Notes under the pieces: model-generated
Seen by the model: only the letters and a program-made list of their open reading frames with translations
Told to the model about the DNA's origin: nothing
Database searches by the model: none
From: Sporomusa acidovorans
Lineage (GTDB): Bacteria > Bacillota > Negativicutes > Sporomusales > Sporomusaceae
Strand: one strand, 5' to 3'
NCBI RefSeq assembly: GCF_002257695.2
Contig: NZ_CP155571.1
DNA: 64,000 nt
Program-made: the position numbers and the translations under genes
Shown here: positions 41,963 to 49,713 of the stretch, one piece after another
How the letters are laid out: each line of letters starts with the position of its first letter
How positions within the stretch are numbered: the first letter of the stretch is position 1

Positions 41963-42730
41963 TTATACAGAAGTAAGTACCTGAGCCCGCTTCATATGTT
42001 CACTGGCCTGCTGCCCAATCTGGATAATCACACGTACCAAATTAGTTTCCTGTTGTCTGAGAAATGCAGCATCACTGAGCAGACTAATACTATAAACCGC
42101 TTTTTTATTGTCTACAAACACAGGCGCGGAAATTGCAGAAACCCCGGTCTCTATTTCTTCCCGGCAAAAGGCAACCCCGGTCTGTTTGACAGCTTGCAAC
42201 TCGCCGATAAGCGAACTTATATCTGTTTTGGTATGGTCTGTAAATTTTTCCATATTGCATCTGGCCATAATCAGCCTGACCTGATTGTCAGGCAAAAATG
42301 CCAGTATCGATTTGGCTGCCGCCGTACAATGAACCGGCATTCTTTGCCCTACATGAACAAAATATTTTTTACTGATCTTACTTGGCTGCCTGGTGTAAAT
42401 ACAATAAACTTCGCCTTCGCTGATACGGCAAAGAAAAGTATATAGACTGGTTTTTTCGGCCAGTAAATCGCAATAGCGGGAAAGCAGCCTTGCCGGGTCC
42501 TGTCCTAAAACAAATTTACTTCCCCAAACCATCGCTTTTGGCCCTAAACAATATTTTTTGGTATCTGCATCTTGGGTAACAAGGTTTTGATCAACCATAT
42601 CCCTAAGTACCCGGTGCAGAGTTCCCTTGCTTAATCCTGTTGCATGCGCAAGCTCAGTTAGACTAATCCCCGCTGCTGTTGCTTCACAAACAAAGTCCAT
42701 TATCGTCACAAATCGGTTAAGCCATTCCAC
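41963..42730 (-). CDS. IclR-family transcription regulator
   Basis: A 255-residue regulator. The N-terminal winged helix-turn-helix has S-L-T-E-L-A-H-A-T-G-L-S-K-G-T-L-H-R. The C-terminal GAF-like effector domain ends with F-C-R-E-E-I-E-T-G-V-S-A-I-S-A-P-V. The GTG at 42730 has GGAGGAG eight bases upstream; a longer frame to 42787 has none. It leads the pyrF-pyrC-MFS-M20 unit and is the likely local switch for it. Confidence 0.88.
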   Translation of the reverse strand: MEWLNRFVTIMDFVCEATAAGISLTELAHATGLSKGTLHRVLRDMVDQNLVTQDADTKKYCLGPKAMVWGSKFVLGQDPARLLSRYCDLLAEKTSLYTFLCRISEGEVYCIYTRQPSKISKKYFVHVGQRMPVHCTAAAKSILAFLPDNQVRLIMARCNMEKFTDHTKTDISSLIGELQAVKQTGVAFCREEIETGVSAISAPVFVDNKKAVYSISLLSDAAFLRQQETNLVRVIIQIGQQASEHMKRAQVLTSV

Positions 42731-42873
42731 CTCAATAACTCCTCCAACAGTATTGTTCCGCCAAGCGGTACCCAGTTTCACTCTCATAGTAAAAAATAAG
42801 TGACTGCCTCACTCCTCATAGTTTGCTGCCTTGTCCTTACCTTCATGCTGTGAGGCAATTACCACGTGAAAAA

Positions 42874-42919
42874 TTTAAAAAAAAGACACTTTACAGTTAA
42901 ATACCTGGTAAGCGTCTTT
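42874..42919 (-). terminator. Terminator downstream of codY or the small peptide gene
   Basis: AAAGACGCTTAC pairs, with one bulge and one mismatch, with GTAAAGTGTCTTT and is followed on the minus strand by eight T residues. Confidence 0.75.
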
Positions 42920-43048
42920 GCTTAATGCCTATAAAATTATTTACTAGTATAAAATAACTCTGTTACCATTCCAAGTCAATATCTGCAACCAAAGAATAAT
43001 GTATACAGTATTTTAAGCCATATTTTGTTTACCGCAGGGGTACTCTTC

Positions 43049-43111
43049 TTAGGAAATATCCCCATACTTTGACAAAAGAATAGCCATGACAAAAAACAAA
43101 AGCATCTCCAT
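43049..43111 (-). CDS. Possible 20-residue hydrophobic peptide
   Basis: Starts M-E-M-L-L-F-F-V-M-A-I-L-L and ends S-K-Y-G-D-I-S. AGGAGG lies nine bases before the ATG. A single membrane-spanning segment with a polar tail and a terminator downstream resemble type I toxin peptides or small membrane regulators. It may also be chance. Confidence 0.35.
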   Translation of the reverse strand: MEMLLFFVMAILLSKYGDIS

Positions 43112-43368
43112 CCCCAATTTCCTCCTCTAAGGCGCTCCGCGCACCATCTTCTTGCTCATATTATAATGCGCAGGATTAAAGCTAGGGAAATTGCGGATGG
43201 TTATGATTCCTATAAAAAAATTTTATATGTAACTCCACGCGACCCTATCCACATCAGCAGTCCGGAGCATTACCGCATAGACCCACAGTATGCGGGCCTA
43301 TGCGCCTCAACCACTCAATTCATATTGCCTGCAAATTCGCAGATTAGCTTTTGTCACCATGCCAGCCA

Positions 43369-44145
43369 TCAATGCTTTTTCTTTTTAACTTCTTCCATCA
43401 AATGTTCATTGATAATTCTGATATACGTACCTTTCATACCAAGCGACCTTGATTCTATCACACCGGCACTCTCAAGTTTGCGCAAAGCATTGACGATGAC
43501 GGATCTGGTAATTCCGGCCCGGTCAGCAATTTTACTAGCTACAATTAAGCTTTCATCCCCTTCGAGTTCGCCTAAGATATTAATGGCTGCCTCAAGTTCA
43601 GAATAGGAAAGGGTGTTTAGAGCAACCTGCACGGTCGTTTTTCTGCGGGTTTCCTCTTCCAGTTTTTCCATTTTGCCCCGGAGCAGGCCCATGCCAAGTG
43701 TTGTCGCACAATATTCAGCCAACACAATATCATTTTCAGTAAAGTCCACATGAAATTTAGCGATGAGCAAAGATCCCAGACGCTTGCCAATTCCCACAAC
43801 CGGGGCAACCAGCGTATACTTTTCACCCACAGGGCATTTTAGTTCCTCATTAAATACACAGTGTCCGCTATTCAGGCGAATGTTGCAGGTAGTTTCCCGC
43901 ACACTTCTCAGTACTTTCATGTACTCCTCGGGAAATTGCCCTTGCTCCAGCACGTCTTCCAGCATAACTCCACATTCAAAGCTTTCATGCAAAGCGTATC
44001 CTAAAATGGCGCCCTCTCTGCTAACCAGATAAACATTGGCAGCCATTACTCCGCTAAGGAGCTTAGTAACCTCACTATAATCCACTTTTTCGGATCGTTG
44101 TAATAGTTCGTTTAATTTGCGTGTTTGTTTTAATAATGTTGTCAC
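43369..44145 (-). CDS. codY: CodY, GTP- and branched-chain-amino-acid-sensing repressor
   Basis: A 258-residue global regulator of low-GC Gram-positives. The N-terminal GAF domain binds isoleucine, leucine or valine. The C-terminal winged helix carries the highly conserved A-S-K-I-A-D-R-A-G-I-T-R-S-V-I-V-N-A-L-R and the trailing S-L-G-M-K-G-T-Y-I. GTG start with a GGCGGGAT site upstream. It supports Firmicute ancestry despite the outer-membrane genes. Confidence 0.95.
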   Translation of the reverse strand: MTTLLKQTRKLNELLQRSEKVDYSEVTKLLSGVMAANVYLVSREGAILGYALHESFECGVMLEDVLEQGQFPEEYMKVLRSVRETTCNIRLNSGHCVFNEELKCPVGEKYTLVAPVVGIGKRLGSLLIAKFHVDFTENDIVLAEYCATTLGMGLLRGKMEKLEEETRRKTTVQVALNTLSYSELEAAINILGELEGDESLIVASKIADRAGITRSVIVNALRKLESAGVIESRSLGMKGTYIRIINEHLMEEVKKKKH

Positions 44146-44462
44146 GACTTATCCCGCCTTTCATATAATTTTAATTACGATATATTACTTGAAATAATGT
44201 CATGCGCAGAAAAATTCTTTTGCTAAGTCTCTTTGAACCAAAAGTAAAGACTTCGTCAAGGACACAAAGCAGATACTTTCTTAATACCATTGACACATTA
44301 TAATTATTTACCATAATCACATAAAATCCTGCAAAAAACGGCAGAATATTTCAGAATTTTTTTTATTGTTTCCGCCACACTGCTGTAACCTATCGGCAAC
44401 GTTACACTCTAACAAATATTTAGTATTCCGGCAGGCAACTGCTGGCAGCGTTGGTGCTAAAT
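44146..44462. other. Leader region of codY
   Basis: AT-rich, no coding frame. ATATTTCAGAATTTT at about 44346-44360 matches 11 of 15 positions of the CodY box AATTTTCWGAAAATT and could mark autoregulation. This is weak by sequence alone. Confidence 0.3.
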
Positions 44463-44515
44463 TGTATCCAGTAAAGATTTATCGACAGGGTGTCAGAAAA
44501 AACTGAAGTTAGGCG
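44463..44515. repeat. Palindromic repeat fragment overlapping a gene end
   Basis: TGTATCCAGTAAAGATTTAT, then CGACAGGGTGTCAGAAAAAA and CTGAAGTTAGGCGCCAG. It is similar to the left half of the repeat plus its centre (AAGCGGAAGTCAAACGCCAG). The ykgJ-like stop codon lies inside it. Confidence 0.6.
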
Positions 44516-45189
44516 CCAGCGCTCAATTTGACCTGGTTTTCCTCCTGGTTGACAATATCCTGAAACAAGCGTACTTGCTCTGGTGATACATTGGAATGTG
44601 TAAAATCAGCTCTTACACAATCTTTAATTAAGATTTCACTATAACTGCCGCGTCCATAAGCGGTACTGGTATTAATAATTTCTTGGCGCAAAGCTTTTGC
44701 CGGTTCAATTGCCGCTGGTGGCGTAGCCGGGTTATTGATCACCCAATCGAGATATTCCGCCCGCATAGCATGATGCATTTCCGCCGCAACGGCTGCATCC
44801 AGAATTTTATAGCAGGCACTTTGCGGAATACAGATATAGGTCCGGCAGCTTGCCGTCCGCGCATTATAAGAAAGACATCTCGACAGCCCGTCAAGATAAC
44901 GGCACTTTTTGTGCCCGGCTATGAGAAATATCTCGAGTTTGTTCTCCCCTGTGTCAACGAACAGTTTCGGCATAATTCGCTCAGGCTTTCCCTTGGATAG
45001 TCGTTGGGCGCTGATACTGTCCATATGAATTTTGAATCTTCCCTTGCAGCAATGCTGCTTACAGGTACCACAGGGCAATGGATTCTCAATTAAAAATTCA
45101 TCGATAGCATCAAAAAAATCTTGCACAGTCGATTTATTGGTTAAGCCGGAAATATCTACTTCATTTTCTTGGTTAAAGAAAAGTTTCAG
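44509..45189 (-). CDS. YkgJ-family Cys-cluster protein (putative Zn/Fe chelator)
   Basis: A protein of about 226 residues of the YkgJ (UPF0153) family. The cysteine cluster is C-G-T-C-K-Q-H-C-C-K, followed later by K-K-C-R-Y-L, R-C-L-S-Y, C-R-T-Y. The GTG at 45126 has no ribosome site. Extending the frame to CTG at 45189 adds L-K-L-F-F-N-Q-E-N-E-V-D-I-S-G-L-T-N, which is plausible protein, with AAGGAA nine bases upstream, so I place the start there. The last residues and stop codon come from a repeat fragment. Function in metal handling is inferred from the family. Confidence 0.75.
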   Translation of the reverse strand: MKLFFNQENEVDISGLTNKSTVQDFFDAIDEFLIENPLPCGTCKQHCCKGRFKIHMDSISAQRLSKGKPERIMPKLFVDTGENKLEIFLIAGHKKCRYLDGLSRCLSYNARTASCRTYICIPQSACYKILDAAVAAEMHHAMRAEYLDWVINNPATPPAAIEPAKALRQEIINTSTAYGRGSYSEILIKDCVRADFTHSNVSPEQVRLFQDIVNQEENQVKLSAGA

Positions 45190-45412
45190 TTTTGACCATT
45201 CCTTTCAATAATATATCCATAATTACTATATCATAACTACAATGCCAGTAGCGACACCGCAAGAGAACATTTCATATAAAATTAATCTTTTCTTTCCAAT
45301 AAAAATGGTTTATGGGCACTGTCCAAACTACTCATTGAACTATAGGCTCATATTCTATATCGTAAAAACAGGCTTTCCCTTAAATGAAATAATAGAATTT
45401 ATATATATTCGT

Positions 45413-45447
45413 ATTGTTAACCATTATTATTTTAAAAGGTTGACAAT
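45413..45447. promoter_or_regulatory. BirA operator of the biotin operon
   Basis: ATTGTTAACC, a 15-base spacer, then GGTTGACAAT, which is the standard inverted-repeat site of the biotin protein ligase/repressor. It covers the -35 box of the promoter, so binding of BirA-biotinyl-AMP should shut the operon. Confidence 0.92.
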
Positions 45448-45467
45448 TAATTTTTACACTTTATAAT
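45440..45467 (+). promoter_or_regulatory. Promoter of bioYBDA
   Basis: TTGACA at 45440-45445 and TATAAT at 45462-45467, both perfect hexamers, with 16 bases between. The -35 hexamer lies inside the right half-site of the BirA operator. Confidence 0.88.
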
Positions 45468-45530
45468 AGTTCTTAGACAACTTAACATGCAAGCAACAAC
45501 AACCCAAACCATGGTTGGAGGTGAATCAGC

Positions 45531-46103
45531 ATATTACATACGTCTGCGTCAACAAGAACCGGTACCCGTAGTCTCATCCTCTGCGGGCTATTTTCAGCCC
45601 TCATTGCGGTAGGTGCCTTTATTAAAATTCCCGTACCGGCTGTCCCCTTTACCCTGCAATTCTTATTTACAACCTTGGCCGGCCTGCTGCTCGGCCCCAG
45701 ACTTGGCTCCCTGTCTGTCGGCATCTATATTGGAATCGGCCTGCTCGGTATTCCCGTATTTACGAGCGGCGGCGGCTTCGGCTACATTTTACAGCCAACC
45801 TTTGGCTATCTGCTCGGTTTTTACGTTGGTACATATGTCACCGGCGCCCTCGCAGCCTCTGCGCGCCAGCCTTCCCTTAAAAGACTGTTAGCTGCAAACT
45901 TTGCCGGGCTGCTCCTTGTTTATCTGCTTGGTATGATCTACTACTACGTTGTTGCCAACTACTTTATTAACCAACCGCTGGGAGTTTGGCCGCTCATTTT
46001 GTACTGCTTTTTATTCCCGCTCCCAGGTGACCTGGCAATTTGTTTTGCCGCCGCCGGCCTGGGAAAACGTCTAATCCCCATCTTACAAAAAGGAGTTCAT
46101 TAA
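45531..46103 (+). CDS. bioY: Biotin transporter BioY
   Basis: S component of a biotin ECF transporter with six helices, about 190 residues. The BioY N terminus (L-I-L-C-G-L-F-S-A-L-I-A-V-G-A-F) and P-V-P-F-T-L-Q-F-L-F-T are encoded upstream of any ATG, GTG or TTG in frame. GGAGG at 45517-45521 puts ATA at 45531 at the right distance to start translation. The first usual start codon, TTG at 45675, would remove the first helix. Either a rare ATA start or a sequence/frameshift variant explains this. First gene of the biotin operon. Confidence 0.85.
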   Translation: MLHTSASTRTGTRSLILCGLFSALIAVGAFIKIPVPAVPFTLQFLFTTLAGLLLGPRLGSLSVGIYIGIGLLGIPVFTSGGGFGYILQPTFGYLLGFYVGTYVTGALAASARQPSLKRLLAANFAGLLLVYLLGMIYYYVVANYFINQPLGVWPLILYCFLFPLPGDLAICFAAAGLGKRLIPILQKGVH

Positions 46104-46104
46104 C

Positions 46105-47073
46105 ATGAGTATCATCCAGCAATTAAAGTTGGCCGTCACCCACGGCTATCAAGTAACCAGAGAAGAAGCTCTGTCGCTTTACAGCGCTCCTCTGGAACAA
46201 TTATGCACAGCCGCCGATGAACTGCGCCAACATTTCTGCGGAAATGCCTTTGATCTTTGCACGATTATTAACGGTAAAAGCGGCCGCTGCTCCGAAAATT
46301 GTAAGTACTGCGCCCAATCCTCCCATTACTGCACCGAGATTGAAGAATACGCGCTTCTGGACAGTGAATGCATCGTGAAAGAGGCCCGTTATAACGAAAG
46401 CAAGGGCGTTCTCCGCTACTCCATCGTTACCTCGGGCCGAAATCTATCTAACGCCGAATTGGACATAATCTGTGAAAGCTACCGCGCTCTGCGGGACAGT
46501 TGCACAATCTTGCTTTGTGCCTCGCACGGTCTGCTGTCGTTTGAACAGTTCCAGCAGCTTAAGGCCGCCGGCGTGAGACGCTATCATAATAACCTCGAAA
46601 CCTCGCGCCGCTTTTTCCCACAGATTTGCACCACCCACACCTATGACGATAAACTCCGGACAATAAAAAATGCCCTGGCGGCAGGACTGGAAGTATGCAG
46701 CGGCGGCATCATGGGGCTTGGCGAAACAGCGGAAGACCGGATCGACATGGCCCTTGACCTGCGAAGCTTGGGAATAAAGTCAGTTCCTGTCAATCTCTTA
46801 AATCCGATAAAAGGTACTCCTCTCGAAAATGCAGTCAGGATTACGGGCGAAGAAGTCAGAAGGATTACGGCTACCTACCGTTTCATCCTGCCGGACGCCA
46901 ATATTCGCCTGGCCGGTGGCCGTGGTTTACTAGCCGACAAAGGTCGGGCCGTGTTTCAATCCGGGGCAAACGCGGCAATATCCGGCGACATGTTGACAAC
47001 AGCCGGTATCAGCATCAGCGATGACATAAACATTCTCAAAGAATTGGGATTCGAGGCGAAGCTTTATGAGTAA
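46105..47073 (+). CDS. bioB: Biotin synthase
   Basis: Radical SAM enzyme inserting sulfur into dethiobiotin, 322 residues. The motif C-S-E-N-C-K-Y-C-A-Q-S is the biotin-synthase form of CxxxCxxC. N-P-I-K-G-T-P and the late A-G-G-R (R-L-A-G-G-R-G) also match. AGGAG precedes the ATG, and the gene overlaps bioD by eight bases. Confidence 0.95.
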   Translation: MSIIQQLKLAVTHGYQVTREEALSLYSAPLEQLCTAADELRQHFCGNAFDLCTIINGKSGRCSENCKYCAQSSHYCTEIEEYALLDSECIVKEARYNESKGVLRYSIVTSGRNLSNAELDIICESYRALRDSCTILLCASHGLLSFEQFQQLKAAGVRRYHNNLETSRRFFPQICTTHTYDDKLRTIKNALAAGLEVCSGGIMGLGETAEDRIDMALDLRSLGIKSVPVNLLNPIKGTPLENAVRITGEEVRRITATYRFILPDANIRLAGGRGLLADKGRAVFQSGANAAISGDMLTTAGISISDDINILKELGFEAKLYE

Positions 47074-47752
47074 AGGAATTTTTATCACCGGCACCGGCAC
47101 AGATGTCGGCAAAACCTATGTGACCGGTTTAATTGTTAAAAAACTTCGCGCCAGCGGGCTTAATGCCGGCTATTATAAGCCGGCATTAAGCGGCGCTGAA
47201 TGGATTGACGGCGAACTAGTCCCCGGCGACTGTCAATTTGTTACCCATACCGCCGGTCTCAACATCGCTCCCGCAAAATTAACCTCCTATATGTATAAAA
47301 CAGCCGTATCGCCTCATCTTGCCGCCCAGTTGGACCGGCGTCCCATTGAGGCGGAGACCATTCTGGCCGATTTCAGCAAATTTACGCGCTGCCATGATTA
47401 CCTGACAGTTGAGGGCTGCGGCGGCATTATTTGTCCCTTGCGCCTTGATGATACGGTATTAATACAGACCGATGTCATTAAGCTGCTGAAGCTGGATCTC
47501 CTGATTGTCGCCCCGTCTGGTCTTGGCGCCATCAACAGTGCTGTTTTAACCGCCCATTATGCCCAAAGCCTGGGTCTAACGGTCAAAGGGTTTATTCTCA
47601 ATCATTATGACCGCACCAACTTTTTACACCAGGACAATAAAAAAGTCATCACCCAGCTCACAAAGCTGCCTGTCGTCGCCTGTGTAACCAGTCAGGCAGC
47701 AGACCTTGCTATCGATACGGCTGTCCTGTGCGGCCTGTATAAGGAAGTGTAA
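47066..47752 (+). CDS. bioD: Dethiobiotin synthetase
   Basis: ATP-dependent closure of the ureido ring, 228 residues. P-loop G-T-G-T-D-V-G-K-T-Y at the N terminus, Y-Y-K-P and the E-G-C-G-G segment are diagnostic. Overlaps bioB and is followed three bases later by bioA. Confidence 0.93.
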   Translation: MSKGIFITGTGTDVGKTYVTGLIVKKLRASGLNAGYYKPALSGAEWIDGELVPGDCQFVTHTAGLNIAPAKLTSYMYKTAVSPHLAAQLDRRPIEAETILADFSKFTRCHDYLTVEGCGGIICPLRLDDTVLIQTDVIKLLKLDLLIVAPSGLGAINSAVLTAHYAQSLGLTVKGFILNHYDRTNFLHQDNKKVITQLTKLPVVACVTSQAADLAIDTAVLCGLYKEV

Positions 47753-47755
47753 GTC

Positions 47756-49096
47756 ATGAATTGGGTAGAAAAAGACCTACAACATATTTGGCACCCTTGT
47801 TCACAAATGAAAGATTATGAAGACTTACCGCCAATTGTCATTGACCATGCCCAAGGTTCCTGCCTGTACGATATGAACGGCAACCGCTATGTGGATGTTG
47901 TCAGTTCCTGGTGGTGTAACCTGTTGGGGCATTGCAACGAACGCGTTAATCACGCGGTTAAGGCTCAAATTGACAGACTTGAGCATGTCATTTTCGCTAA
48001 CTTTTCCCATACTCCCGCTATCAACCTATGCAGTCGACTTTCCCCCTTGCTGCCGCCGGGACTCACTAAATTTTTGTTTACCGATAACGGTTCTTCGGCA
48101 GTGGAAGCAGCTCTGAAAATGAGCTTGCAGTATCATTATCAGACAGGCAACCCGCAAAAAACCCGGTTTATGGCGTTAAGTAACGCCTACCATGGAGAAA
48201 CTGTCGGCGCCTTGTCAGTTGGCGGGGTGGATTTGTATTCCCGCATCTATAAACCGATGCTAATGGATATTATCCGGGTGGACGGACCGGACTGCTATCG
48301 CTGCCCCTATGAAAAAAGCCGTGACAATTGCCAGACGGAATGCTTTGCTGCCGCGGAACAGGCCCTGGCGGAATACGCCGATACGGTCTGTGCTTTTATT
48401 GTGGAACCGCTCGTACAGGGCGCAGCCGGCATGAAGATCTACCCGCCAGGCTACCTGAAAAAACTTCGCCAGGCTTGTACGCACTACCATGTCCACCTGA
48501 TTGCCGATGAAATCGCCACCGGTTTTGGCCGGACAGGCAAGCTGTTTGCCTGTGAACATGCCTCTGTTTCGCCTGATATCCTGTGCCTCTCCAAGGGGCT
48601 GACCGGCGGCTACCTTCCCATGGCGCTGGCTGTAACCACGCAACCAATCTATGAGGCGTTTTACGCCGATTACAGTGAAGGCAAAGCCTTCCTGCACAGC
48701 CATACCTACAGCGGCAACCCGCTGGCCTGCTCGGCCGCCAATGCAGTACTTTCCATCTTGCAGGAAGAACGCATCCTGGAAACCGCGGCGGAAAATGCCA
48801 AATATTTTCGTCAATTGATTAATGACAGTTTGATCCGCCACAAACATGTGGGGGAAATCCGTTCCATTGGCCTAATTAATGCAATTGAGCTGGTAGCCGA
48901 CAGAGCCGGCAAACAGCCTTTTGCTTCCCAGCGGCGAATCGGCTATCAAATTTACAAAAAAGCACTCACTAAAGGTGTTTTGCTCAGGCCATTGGGGGAT
49001 GTCCTCTACTTTAACCCGCCGCTGACAATCAGCCGTGAAGAAATGGACTTTGCCGTCCGGGTATGCAGGGAATGTATTTGTGATGTCTTAGAGTAG
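47756..49096 (+). CDS. bioA: Adenosylmethionine-8-amino-7-oxononanoate aminotransferase
   Basis: PLP enzyme making 7,8-diaminopelargonate from KAPA, 446 residues. It opens with H-I-W-H-P-C-S-Q-M and has D-E-I-A-T-G-F-G-R-T-G and the PLP lysine in L-S-K-G-L-T-G-G-Y. No bioF, bioW or pimeloyl genes lie in the operon, so KAPA must come from elsewhere or from uptake. Confidence 0.94.
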   Translation: MNWVEKDLQHIWHPCSQMKDYEDLPPIVIDHAQGSCLYDMNGNRYVDVVSSWWCNLLGHCNERVNHAVKAQIDRLEHVIFANFSHTPAINLCSRLSPLLPPGLTKFLFTDNGSSAVEAALKMSLQYHYQTGNPQKTRFMALSNAYHGETVGALSVGGVDLYSRIYKPMLMDIIRVDGPDCYRCPYEKSRDNCQTECFAAAEQALAEYADTVCAFIVEPLVQGAAGMKIYPPGYLKKLRQACTHYHVHLIADEIATGFGRTGKLFACEHASVSPDILCLSKGLTGGYLPMALAVTTQPIYEAFYADYSEGKAFLHSHTYSGNPLACSAANAVLSILQEERILETAAENAKYFRQLINDSLIRHKHVGEIRSIGLINAIELVADRAGKQPFASQRRIGYQIYKKALTKGVLLRPLGDVLYFNPPLTISREEMDFAVRVCRECICDVLE

Positions 49097-49104
49097 TAAA
49101 AGTG

Positions 49105-49157
49105 TTAAAAGGTAAAGGGTATCTCAGCAGTCTGTTGAGATGCCCTTTACCTTTTAA
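49105..49157 (+). terminator. Terminator of the biotin operon
   Basis: A 20-bp stem TTAAAAGGTAAAGGGTATCTCA / TGAGATGCCCTTTACCTTTTAA (one mismatch) starts nine bases after the bioA stop. The T-run lies in the right arm. Confidence 0.88.
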
Positions 49158-49164
49158 TCCAGAC

Positions 49165-49363
49165 TCAGGTGGGTGGAGGAAGGTTACTAACACCCTGGCA
49201 AAAGAAAATCTTTATTGGATTTCATATATATGTACAACGTGCTAAAGATTTTTGCAGGCGGGTGGTGTGTTGGCAAAAGCGGAAGTCAAACGCCAGTGGG
49301 GAGCGTTGGCAATACACCACCCGCCTGCGCCTGCAAACTTTTTTAATGTGGATTACATATAAC
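49165..49363. repeat. Palindromic intergenic repeats, two types end to end
   Basis: 49165-49229 is the right half of the second type in inverted orientation (ACACCCTGGC, then AATCTTTATTGGATTTC). 49228-49363 is the best-preserved full copy of the first type: TATATGTACAACGTGCTAAAG, GCAGGCGGGTGGTGTGTTGGC, a centre with AACGCCAGTGGGGAGCGTT (itself a small hairpin), then GGCAATACACCACCCGCC and CCTGCAAAC. The two share a TATATA junction. Confidence 0.88.
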
Positions 49364-49402
49364 AAACGATGGGAAGCCGGTTACTGCTCCCCATCGTTTG
49401 TT
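49361..49402. terminator. Hairpin downstream of the small membrane protein gene
   Basis: AACAAACGATGGG pairs with CCCATCGTTTGTT around a 16-base loop that carries a further AG/CT pair. It starts directly at the repeat end and could stop transcripts from either side, although T-runs are short. Confidence 0.6.
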
Positions 49403-49426
49403 ATTGCCTTATTTATATTTGGCTCT

Positions 49427-49576
49427 CTAGTACCAATCCGGCTTATTGCATAACGACAGTCTCGGACCAATATCAAAGAAGAATGTTTGACTGTCAAACA
49501 ACACAAATTTAATAATTGCCTCAACGACAAACAGGATTGCAGCCAGACTCCCTGGTGCCATAATTAATTTAAACAT
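49427..49576 (-). CDS. Small membrane protein, 49 residues
   Basis: Begins M-F-K-L-I-M-A-P-G-S-L-A-A-I-L-F-V-V-E-A. One helix (about residues 4-26) is followed by a polar, aromatic tail (Q-T-F-F-F-D-I-G-P-R). GGTGGTGAG lies a few bases before the ATG. It is enclosed between a hairpin and the GAPDH terminator, so it has its own transcript. No family recognised. Confidence 0.5.
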   Translation of the reverse strand: MFKLIMAPGSLAAILFVVEAIIKFVLFDSQTFFFDIGPRLSLCNKPDWY

Positions 49577-49667
49577 TTCTCACCACCGCTTTAGTATTGG
49601 CATTCAACTATCTTGATGCTACATAATATGTTTATACCGTCCTAGTGGTGAAAATAGCCGTAAACAA

Positions 49668-49698
49668 AAGCCCTCTAATTCATTGAACTAGAGGGCTT
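49668..49698 (-). terminator. Terminator of gap
   Basis: AAGCCCTCTA pairs with TAGAGGGCTT (with extra TT/AA pairs) and is followed on the minus strand by TTGTTTAC, 15 bases after the gap stop codon. Confidence 0.85.
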
Positions 49699-49713
49699 CG
49701 CCGTAAGCTACCG

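Larger units (their letters stand above)
42731..43368. other. Intergenic region between iclR and codY
   Basis: It holds a minus-strand terminator at 42874-42919, a possible 20-residue hydrophobic peptide gene at 43049-43111 and a hairpin at about 43274-43302 (GCATAGGCCC pairing with GGGTCTATGC). A longer plus-strand frame from 43166 lies antisense to the codY end and has no ribosome site. Nothing else was seen. Confidence 0.6.

Noticed and set aside
43166..43606. Plus-strand frame of 146 codons
   Set aside because: Antisense to the codY 3' end, no ribosome site, and composition unlike a protein.
44346..44360. CodY box in the codY leader as a firm site
   Set aside because: Four mismatches in an AT-rich region are expected by chance; kept only as a weak note.
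45675..46103. bioY starting at TTG 45675
   Set aside because: It would remove the conserved first helix, and no ribosome site precedes it.
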